From contig JAJQIL010000081.1 in the NCBI GenBank assembly GCA_021199235.1, forward strand, positions 1 to 57,304: a DNA stretch of 57,304 nucleotides, written 5' to 3'. The DNA comes from Lachnospiraceae bacterium. Lineage in GTDB: Bacteria; Bacillota; Clostridia; Lachnospirales; Lachnospiraceae. Shown in pieces: positions 50,958 to 57,304 of this stretch; the stretch's first letter is position 1, and each line of letters opens with the position of its first letter. The position numbers were made by a program, and so were the translations under genes. The notes below the pieces were generated by a model. That model searched no databases. It saw only the letters and a list, made by a program, of their open reading frames with translations, and was not told where the DNA came from.

Positions 50958-51989
50958 TTATGCAAACATCGCCGCCGCCCACAGCACGATGCGCAAAAAC
51001 AGGTTCGACTCGTACAGCCAGGAAAGCAGGCTGCTCTCCTCTACCATCGAAAGCAGCAGCCCCCCAGCACTGGTCGCCTGCAGGATAGTCAGGATCAGGA
51101 AAAACAGCCACAGCAGAAACAACGCCTCCACAATACCGAGCCCTGCTCCCGCCAGACGGTTCACGAATCCAATCACCGGGAAATGCGCAATAATATTCAG
51201 TACCATGATCAGCAGCCGCAGCACAATATGCACAAGAAGTACCGCTACGATAAAAGAGATCACATTCAGGATCAGTGTGGCAAGATACTCAACGATATAT
51301 CCCTGAAAGTTTGAAACATCAAGGGCCTCATATCCATCGTCATTGTTGTGATTGATCAGCATATCCTTGATCACTTCCGGCAGCGGCAGACTGTCGATGA
51401 TCTCATTCTGCGTGCTTTTGTCAAGTGTCAGTGAGCTGATCACGCTCGCAATGCTGCCTGTATCCGAATCATTGCTTTCGCCCGAGCTGCTGTCAGAACC
51501 CGAGCTTCCCGAAAACAGCTGCGAGACGTATTCCCCAAGATACTGCTCTTTGTATGCTTCAAATTCCTCATCCGAAAGCGAATCCACCAGAGAAGCATAT
51601 TCTCCGTAGCCATACTGCTCCATGAGTGTCTTTGCCTCTTCACGGGTCAGACTTGCCAGATAGTCGCTCGCGCTCGTGCTTTCGGATGATGCGGACAAGA
51701 GGGATATCCCGGTGCTTCCCAAAGAGCCGGAAGTAGCGGAAGAGCCGGTGGAAATGCCCGTAAGCTGGCTGACCAGCACGTTCTCACACTGTTCGACGAT
51801 ATAGTCGTAGACAGGCGTATTTTCCTTAATAAAGTCTGTCACATAGGGCAATACCGCTGATACCAGCGCGATCGAAAGCACCAGCGAGAGCATGGAGGCC
51901 AGCTTTCTGACAAAGCCCCGGCGAAAGCCGGAGATGATCAGCACCACCGTCACCACAAGCACAACGATTTCCAGTATATTGATGTTCAT
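50958..51989 (-). CDS. CvpA family membrane protein
   Basis: A protein of 343 residues. Two N-terminal membrane segments start the CvpA domain (ILEIVVLVVTVVLIISGFRRGFVRKLASMLSLVLSIAL), and the remaining helices are at the C terminus (NVISFIVAVLLVHIVLRLLIMVL, then GIVEALFLLWLFFLILTIL). Between them lies an insertion of about 130 residues, rich in Ser/Gly, that would face outward. CvpA proteins affect envelope integrity and, in E. coli, colicin V production. It sits 21 bases after the DUF5711 gene and has GAGGAG before the ATG. Confidence 0.9.
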   Translation of the reverse strand: MNINILEIVVLVVTVVLIISGFRRGFVRKLASMLSLVLSIALVSAVLPYVTDFIKENTPVYDYIVEQCENVLVSQLTGISTGSSATSGSLGSTGISLLSASSESTSASDYLASLTREEAKTLMEQYGYGEYASLVDSLSDEEFEAYKEQYLGEYVSQLFSGSSGSDSSSGESNDSDTGSIASVISSLTLDKSTQNEIIDSLPLPEVIKDMLINHNNDDGYEALDVSNFQGYIVEYLATLILNVISFIVAVLLVHIVLRLLIMVLNIIAHFPVIGFVNRLAGAGLGIVEALFLLWLFFLILTILQATSAGGLLLSMVEESSLLSWLYESNLFLRIVLWAAAMFA

Positions 51990-52010
51990 AATGTTCTCCT
52001 CTATCCATTC

Positions 52011-53459
52011 TCAGCAGATCCGGATCCGGTCGAAGCTGTCCTGCGTGATCACCAGATAGCGCCGGTATTCCTTAAAGTAAAAGACATCCGTGATCTCCTT
52101 TTCATACGCGGAGGAAAAGCGCAGGGCGCCGTTCTTTGTGTAAACGCTGATGGATGTGGAGGTCGTCATCAGAATCTGCCCGTTCTCTATCTTAATCTCA
52201 TCAAAATTCGCGTCCACACCCACTGATTTTTTCTGCTTCCCGCGATAATTGTACAGTTCCATCCGATAGCTGTATTCACCGGTCGTATCGGAAAACAGGA
52301 AACCGATCATATCCTCATCATAAAAGCAACTCACAATTTCCTCGTCAAAGCTCTGTTCCGCGGTCTTACTCAGCGCACTCCCGCTAAATACCGCAAACCC
52401 GTCGTCGGCGACAGCGACCGCCGTGGTATTATCAACAAAATACACCTGCGGCACCGCGCTCCCGGCAAAGGTTTCGCAGCTCATCTCATGATCCGAATCG
52501 GTATCCCCGTCAGAACCAAAGTCATAAAACACTACGTTTGACGTCATCACGCCTTCATCAATTCCCAGATAAGAAACGACCATCTTTTCGCCGTTCGGGG
52601 ACAGATCAACGTCCAGAGGGTAGCCGGAATCCGAAATCGTCGTCTTGTCGTTGGCAATGCTGTTGCCCTCTGCATCATACAGGCGGATCCAGGTCACATC
52701 GTCGTCCTGCAGTACCACTGCCACCACGCCCTGATTTGACACACGCACCTTCAGGATCGGCAGCAGACAGGTAAAGCTTCCGAGCAGGCCGTCCTCATTT
52801 ACCACATACACCTGCGTGCCCTGCTGCTCCGCAATCACCATCGTCGTGCCGCAGACATCCACGATCGGCGCCTGCATACTGTAGGTGATGCTCCACTTCA
52901 CCTCGTTTTTGCGCGTCACACAGGAAACACCGTCTGAATTGTAACGGTACAGATACTTGCCGACCGCCTCATACTGCGTACCCGAAGTCATCGTGTTTTC
53001 AATGGATTTTGAAATCACATAGTCTTCAAACGTATGGCTGCGGTTGTAAATATAAAACCCAAGCGCCACACACAAAACCAGAGCGACGAGTACCCCCTGC
53101 GCAATCCGGCGGCGCCTGCGGTTCCGCGCCAGTCGCTCCTCCAGCGTCAGTTCACGTTCTTCCTTTTCCTCTGCCTTTTTGTCCGGAGTATCATCAGCCC
53201 CGCCGATCCTGCTCCTTTTGATGCGTATCGAGCCTCCTGGAAGATCTCCCTGTTCGCTGTCGCTTCCATTATTTCCCGCCTGATCTGTGCCGGCATCTCC
53301 ACTCTTCGTGCCGGAACCCGGACCCGCATCATCGGACACCCCCGAATCCACCTCATAGCTGTCCATAAAGCCATCCAGATCGTCATCGTCCACATCGCCC
53401 GGAAACAACAGCCATTCTTTTATTCTCTGAAAACGTTCTTTCCACTTATTTTTATCCAT
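52011..53459 (-). CDS. DUF5711 family protein
   Basis: A protein of 482 residues. An acidic, glycine-rich cytoplasmic N terminus (to about residue 110) ends in a basic patch (RNRRRRR), then one membrane segment (GVLVALVLCVALGFYIY), then an extracytoplasmic domain of about 350 residues with repeated beta strands like a propeller (YLYRYNSDGVSCV, DVDLSPNGEKMVV, VAVADDGFAVFSG). DUF5711 is typical of Lachnospiraceae and often lies next to cvpA, as here. The function is unknown; an envelope sensor or scaffold role is a guess. Confidence 0.87.
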   Translation of the reverse strand: MDKNKWKERFQRIKEWLLFPGDVDDDDLDGFMDSYEVDSGVSDDAGPGSGTKSGDAGTDQAGNNGSDSEQGDLPGGSIRIKRSRIGGADDTPDKKAEEKEERELTLEERLARNRRRRRIAQGVLVALVLCVALGFYIYNRSHTFEDYVISKSIENTMTSGTQYEAVGKYLYRYNSDGVSCVTRKNEVKWSITYSMQAPIVDVCGTTMVIAEQQGTQVYVVNEDGLLGSFTCLLPILKVRVSNQGVVAVVLQDDDVTWIRLYDAEGNSIANDKTTISDSGYPLDVDLSPNGEKMVVSYLGIDEGVMTSNVVFYDFGSDGDTDSDHEMSCETFAGSAVPQVYFVDNTTAVAVADDGFAVFSGSALSKTAEQSFDEEIVSCFYDEDMIGFLFSDTTGEYSYRMELYNYRGKQKKSVGVDANFDEIKIENGQILMTTSTSISVYTKNGALRFSSAYEKEITDVFYFKEYRRYLVITQDSFDRIRIC

Positions 53460-53591
53460 ATTTTATCTATACTTTCCCCTGCTTTGCATCGTTACCTGTC
53501 AATTACTGACTCCGATTCTACCATGCATAGCCGGAAATGTGTAGCCTTAACTTTATTTTTTACTGCAGTTCAGAACAGATACAATATTTCT

Positions 53592-55226
53592 TCATGGCAG
53601 CACGATCTTCTGTCCGGGTATGATGTGATCGGCATCCTCGATTCCGTTCACCTCACAGAGCTCCTCCAGGCGATCCAGACTCCCGTAATATTTTGCGCAG
53701 ATTTCCGCCAGCGTATCGCCCATGCGTATCGTATAAGAAGCCTGCACCTGCCGGCTTGTCGCCGCCACGGCGGTTTCTGTGCCGGAGGTCTCGTCTGTAT
53801 CGGCGGCCGCCGCGTCAGAAGCGGTGCCTGCATCATTCGAGGCGCCTGATGAGACCGCTGACTCAGATGCAGCCGCACTAACATCAGTTTCATCTTCTGC
53901 CCAGAACGCATCCGAGCCTGTCAGAATATCACTGACATCCGCGGTATTTTCCGCGGCGTCTGCCACACTATCTACATTATCTGCGCTGTCTGACTGGTCT
54001 GCCGCATCGCTTTGGGCATCTGCTGAGACTGACATACTGTCTTCTGCTGTTGAATTATCTGTAATATCCGCATCCCCGGCATTTTCCTCGTCATCCGCAT
54101 TTTCTGCTCTACCTGCAGTTGCTGACACCTCCCCTGAAGCATCCTCTGACTTACTGTCAGATGCATCCCCGGAATCCGACAATGTCTCCTGCCCATCCTC
54201 CAGAGAAGCCGTCGTCGTTCCGGCCACGATCGCCGCCTGACGCAGATCCGACACACGATTCACCGCGATCACGCCGACAAGCAGTGCTCCCACCACAAAG
54301 AAAGAACTGGCAAGCTTCAGAAAGCTTCTGCTTTTCTCATCCGCTTTCTGTTTCACTTTTTCACGGAAACTGATGACCGCTTTATCCGGAGCGCTCTCTT
54401 TTTCTACGCTCGACTCGCCAAACAGTTCCGACAGATACTCCTGCATCCATCGATTCTGCTCATAAAAGACAAAATAGCCCGCGATGCCCTCGTATCGTTC
54501 TCCTTCAAGCCAGTAAAGACGTTCCTCCTGATCCTGCAGATGATAAAGCATCTGCTTTGCTTCCGGAATCTGCCCCGTCAGCTCCTCCATCCGCCCGGTC
54601 TCCCATGTTCCGATCACACAGCAGCCCACGACCTGGCTTCCCGGAAAATGTGCCGCCTGCTCCCTGTGAAGCCTCTCCCATCGGTCTTTTGGAATTGCAA
54701 CATCATCTTTCCCATTCTCTCTTTGGTCACTTTTCATGCTGACCTTCTCTTCTGTCTTTACATTATCCGCCACGCCTTCCTGTTTTCCTGCAATTCCCTG
54801 ATTGTCTTCTGCAGCCCATTCCTCCTGCGTCCCATAACGCTTCTGAAATGCCTGCCACAGCCCGGTTTTCTCTTTTTCCGGTACACTCTCTCCGGCAGTT
54901 TTCTTTCCTTCCTCCGCCTGTTCCGTTACAGCCGCCCCTCGTGGTTCCCGCTGCGTCTGTCCAGCTTCTGGCATTCCACGCAGCTTCTGCTTCAACTGTT
55001 CTCCATTCGGGTCATTCGGTACCTCCATGATTCCCCGCACAAATACATACTCCGCTTCCTCCGTACATTTTCGTTCTCCCAGAAGAATCCCCAGAAAGTC
55101 ATCGTTCCCCCTGTTTTCCATCTTCCGTATGTAAGTCATCACATAATCTTCCAGATAGATCTTCCGTCTGCCCTGTATCTCTCCAATCTGACGTATGTTC
55201 TTAGGCAGCAAATTTTCATTCCCCAT
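53592..55226 (-). CDS. LysM domain membrane protein
   Basis: A protein of 544 residues. The first 290 or so are cytoplasmic and recall an MPN/JAB-like fold without its metal-binding histidines (KIYLEDYVMTYIRK, FLGILLGERK, VVGCCVIGTWETG, AGYFVFYEQNRWMQEYL). A membrane segment follows near 310 (LKLASSFFVVGALLVGVIAVNRV), then about 170 residues of Ala/Asp/Ser-rich linker and a final LysM domain (SYTIRMGDTLAEICAKYYGS to IIPGQKIVLP) that binds peptidoglycan. It therefore ties a cytoplasmic domain to the wall. AAGGAG before the ATG. It is first in the cluster with DUF5711 and CvpA. Confidence 0.87.
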   Translation of the reverse strand: MGNENLLPKNIRQIGEIQGRRKIYLEDYVMTYIRKMENRGNDDFLGILLGERKCTEEAEYVFVRGIMEVPNDPNGEQLKQKLRGMPEAGQTQREPRGAAVTEQAEEGKKTAGESVPEKEKTGLWQAFQKRYGTQEEWAAEDNQGIAGKQEGVADNVKTEEKVSMKSDQRENGKDDVAIPKDRWERLHREQAAHFPGSQVVGCCVIGTWETGRMEELTGQIPEAKQMLYHLQDQEERLYWLEGERYEGIAGYFVFYEQNRWMQEYLSELFGESSVEKESAPDKAVISFREKVKQKADEKSRSFLKLASSFFVVGALLVGVIAVNRVSDLRQAAIVAGTTTASLEDGQETLSDSGDASDSKSEDASGEVSATAGRAENADDEENAGDADITDNSTAEDSMSVSADAQSDAADQSDSADNVDSVADAAENTADVSDILTGSDAFWAEDETDVSAAASESAVSSGASNDAGTASDAAAADTDETSGTETAVAATSRQVQASYTIRMGDTLAEICAKYYGSLDRLEELCEVNGIEDADHIIPGQKIVLP

Positions 55227-55328
55227 AATCCGCACACTCCTTTTCATGGGCTTCGCTCCGCCGTCCGCCCGGACGCAAACAATTTCCACGCATGGTTTTC
55301 CGGCAGCGACTCCGCAGGAAATAGCCCT

Positions 55329-55355
55329 GTAACTGTTCAATACTTTTACAGTTAC
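55329..55355. repeat. family E palindrome, copy E3
   Basis: GTAACTGT - 11 bases - ACAGTTAC, perfect arms, about 100 bases before the LysM gene start. Confidence 0.8.
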
Positions 55356-55419
55356 ATAACTTTACTATATACTTTATGCAGAATTTCGCATTTTATGGTT
55401 AAAAGAAAAAATTTGTTTT

Positions 55420-55449
55420 AAAAAGAGGAGGCCTTCAGGTCCTCCTCTT
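55420..55449 (-). terminator. terminator of dehydrogenase gene
   Basis: AAGAGGAGG/CCTCCTCTT, nine pairs with a nine-base loop, then TTTTT on the minus strand. Confidence 0.9.
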
Positions 55450-55516
55450 ATCCAGATCTTCACTGGCGTATCATCGCCGGTCTGCAGGGTCATCTCTGTT
55501 TCTGCTTCATCAATTA

Positions 55517-56461
55517 TTACTTCACATTATTCCTCATCTCTTCCCCGCAGGCGTACCGCCTGACATTTTCGATACAGATCTCCACAATGTTTTTCAGTGT
55601 CTCCGGCAGATGATAATAGCCGGAGATATGGGGCGTCACAAACGCATTTGGAATCTCCCACAGCCGGTGATCCGCCGGAAGCGGTTCCGGATCCGTCACA
55701 TCCAGCGCTGCCCCAAGAAGATGTCCGGATTCCAGCACATCGCACAGATCCTCTGTGCAAACCAGATCGCCCCGGCCACCGTTGACAAAAATGCTTCCTT
55801 TTTTCATAAGAGAAAGCTTCTCCCGGTCAAACAGTCCTTTGGTCTGAGCAGTACTCGGCAAAAAAGCGGCTACCACATCCGCCTGCGGCAAAAGAGAGTC
55901 CAGATCATCCATCAGATGAAGCTCATCCACTCCTTCCGGGCAGGTTCCCGGCGTCCGCTTTACGCCGATCACATACGCGCCAAACGCATGCGCCAGAGAC
56001 GCAAAATGACTCCCGATATCGCCCGTCCCAAGCACAAGTACCCTCGCGTCGCTCATGGAAACCACTTCACCTTCGTCGCGCCAGATATGGTTTCTCTGAT
56101 TGTCCCGATAGGCCGGAAGGCGTTTCTGTATGGCCAGCGCCATCACAAACAAATGCTCCGACACCGCTTTCCCGTAGGCTCCCGTACTGTTGGTAAGCAG
56201 AGTCCCTGCACGGAGAACCCCCGGCACGGAATACTGCTCAAAACCGGCTGTGTTCAGATGCAGCCATTCCAGATGTTCCGCCTGGCTCAGCATCGATACC
56301 GGTACGTTTCCCAGAATGATATCCGCATCGCGCACCTGTTCCTGCGTGACCTTTTCCGCTTCTGCATACACAAATGAAGAGTCCGGCATGGCGGCTTCCA
56401 GACGCGTCCTTTGTTCTTCTGTCATCGGTATTACCGTTAATATTCTCTTATTTCTGTTCAT
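55517..56461 (-). CDS. D-isomer specific 2-hydroxyacid dehydrogenase
   Basis: A protein of 314 residues. The Rossmann motif is RVLVLGTGDIGSHFA near 140; the catalytic arginine is in VNGGRGDLV, the acidic residue in ALDVTDPEPLP and the histidine in TPHISGYYH. The DPEPLP and HL/W patterns place it with phosphoglycerate- or hydroxypyruvate-reductase-like enzymes rather than D-lactate dehydrogenase. GGAGGAG lies just before the ATG; an open extension upstream overlaps the Vsr gene and is left out. It begins 23 bases after the Vsr stop and so may be cotranscribed with the restriction locus by chance of position. Confidence 0.9.
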   Translation of the reverse strand: MNRNKRILTVIPMTEEQRTRLEAAMPDSSFVYAEAEKVTQEQVRDADIILGNVPVSMLSQAEHLEWLHLNTAGFEQYSVPGVLRAGTLLTNSTGAYGKAVSEHLFVMALAIQKRLPAYRDNQRNHIWRDEGEVVSMSDARVLVLGTGDIGSHFASLAHAFGAYVIGVKRTPGTCPEGVDELHLMDDLDSLLPQADVVAAFLPSTAQTKGLFDREKLSLMKKGSIFVNGGRGDLVCTEDLCDVLESGHLLGAALDVTDPEPLPADHRLWEIPNAFVTPHISGYYHLPETLKNIVEICIENVRRYACGEEMRNNVK

Positions 56462-56484
56462 CGTTTCTCTCCTCCGGCAGTTTT

Positions 56485-56937
56485 CTATATTTCCCCGTAA
56501 CATCCGGACGATTCAAGGAACTCTGTTATTTTCTTCAGCACTTCCTGATCCGTTTCTTCGGATTTCATCATCTTCCTGACTGTACATTCCCACACAATCA
56601 GAATGTGAATCCCCTGCTCCTGAAGTTTTGCCTTTACGACAGCATCCCTTTCAACATTTTTCTGAAATTTCTCCGTCCAGAATTCCACTCTGCTCTTCGG
56701 CGTGTAGGCATACTTGCATCCTTCATGACGGTGCCAGAAGCAGCCATGGATAAATAACGCGGTATTATACTTTGCCAGCCATGCATCCGGATGACCATAT
56801 ACCGATTTAACAATTTTCCGATACCGATATCCCAGCCGGAACAGTCTCTTTCTTACATATTCCTCCGGTTTTGTATCTTTGCTCCGGATTTTGGCCATAT
56901 TCCTGCTTCTTTCCTCCGGAGACTTGATATCAGCCAT
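56485..56937 (-). CDS. vsr: very short patch repair endonuclease (Vsr)
   Basis: A protein of 150 residues. The N terminus MADIKSPEERSRNMAKIRSKDTKPE and the catalytic region HPDAWLAKYNTALFIHGCFWHRHEGC are diagnostic, with the catalytic aspartate in PDA and zinc ligands in CFWHRHEGC. Vsr nicks beside T:G mismatches that arise when 5-methylcytosine deaminates, so it normally accompanies a cytosine-5 methylase. Its ATG shares one base with the stop of the EcoRII-like gene (TGATG), so the two are translated together. Confidence 0.95.
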   Translation of the reverse strand: MADIKSPEERSRNMAKIRSKDTKPEEYVRKRLFRLGYRYRKIVKSVYGHPDAWLAKYNTALFIHGCFWHRHEGCKYAYTPKSRVEFWTEKFQKNVERDAVVKAKLQEQGIHILIVWECTVRKMMKSEETDQEVLKKITEFLESSGCYGEI

Positions 56938-57304
56938 CAGAGCAGGCCTTCCATTTCTTTCACATAATTCACGAATTTTCCCACGCTCCAGATCCTCTCC
57001 CGTCTGTCTTTTGGATACGCAGTAATATAATCTTCAGGCACGACAAGGATCACTTTTTCCGCCTGCATCTCGTCCATCTGTGCTGCAGAGATACCCTGCT
57101 GCATGGTACACAGATATTTGTTTTCATCCCGCAGCCGATCCGCTTCATTCAGGATTTGTCTCCACCGATCCTTACAGGTGGTTTTCGCAGCCAGTGTACA
57201 CAGCTTATCCACTGAAAATGTCATATCATGGTACGCCGCCTCAGACGGAAAAAGGAAATCCGGCTTCTTGTTTCCCTCTGTCACAGCCTGCGCCGTATAC
57301 TGGA
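56937..57304 (-). CDS. EcoRII-type restriction endonuclease, C-terminal part (partial)
   Basis: The frame runs off the right edge, so only the last 120 or so residues are seen. KPDFLFPS, then KTTCKDRWRQIL, DENKYLCTMQQGIS and EKVILVVPEDYITAYP match the catalytic C-terminal domain of EcoRII-family enzymes, which cut at CCWGG-type sites. A GTG near 57284 is not taken as the start, since the family pattern continues upstream (QAVTEGNKKPDF). With Vsr next to it, a cytosine-5 methylase is expected just beyond the edge. Specificity is inferred, not seen. Confidence 0.88.
   Translation of the reverse strand, partial: QYTAQAVTEGNKKPDFLFPSEAAYHDMTFSVDKLCTLAAKTTCKDRWRQILNEADRLRDENKYLCTMQQGISAAQMDEMQAEKVILVVPEDYITAYPKDRRERIWSVGKFVNYVKEMEGLL

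Overview
The window looks like chromosomal DNA of an anaerobic Firmicute of the Lachnospiraceae type (class Clostridia). This is inferred from strong AGGAGG-type ribosome binding sites, fairly GC-rich genes, transketolase split into two subunits, and families typical of that group (DUF5711, DUF4340/GldG, LysM membrane proteins, YtrA-like GntR-ABC operons, Rpn proteins). Almost all genes lie on the minus strand. The plus strand carries tRNA-Ser(CGA), two NTPase genes of unknown role (15.5 and 20.5 kb), a small membrane protein plus citrate synthase, and an Rpn-like gene plus shikimate kinase.

Layout. 0-1.8 kb: tRNA-Ser, then a HigB/HigA toxin-antitoxin locus whose ImmA/IrrE protease part is separated from the antitoxin by one in-frame stop. 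2-10 kb: housekeeping and sugar genes (DUF362 ferredoxin, M18 aminopeptidase, YqeY, galactokinase, split transketolase, ribulose-5-P 4-epimerase). 10-15 kb: an ABC exporter whose FtsX-type permease carries a coiled coil of about 650 residues. 15.5-21.7 kb: the two NTPases, citrate synthase and a D-2-hydroxyacid dehydrogenase. 21.7-27.2 kb: a Gld-like ABC system (GldA/F/G plus DUF4340). 27.2-32 kb: an Rpn-family gene flanked by palindromes, shikimate kinase, an esterase and a PrsA-like lipoprotein. 32-39.6 kb: a self-contained PTS operon (1-phosphofructokinase, YggP-like zinc dehydrogenase, DeoR regulator, mannitol-type EIICBA, HPr, enzyme I) in which enzyme I is frameshifted at a G6 run. 39.9-47.3 kb: an ABC ATPase with a permease fused to a CPBP protease, then a GntR-regulated ABC operon with a clear promoter/operator. 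47.4-55.3 kb: a small unrecognised gene, an ABC_ATPase (PF09818-type) protein, an oxidoreductase, and a CvpA/DUF5711/LysM envelope cluster. 55.5-57.3 kb: a dehydrogenase and a Vsr/EcoRII-type restriction locus cut by the right edge.

The least expected signal is a set of at least four families of short interspersed palindromes. Family A (six copies) has a conserved core and arms that vary with compensatory changes; three copies lie inside open reading frames and are translated. Family B (three full copies and a fragment), family C (two copies) and family E (five copies, usually just in front of ribosome binding sites) add to it. One intergenic region at 46.56-46.74 kb holds E, B and C side by side. 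No transposase for them is visible in the window.
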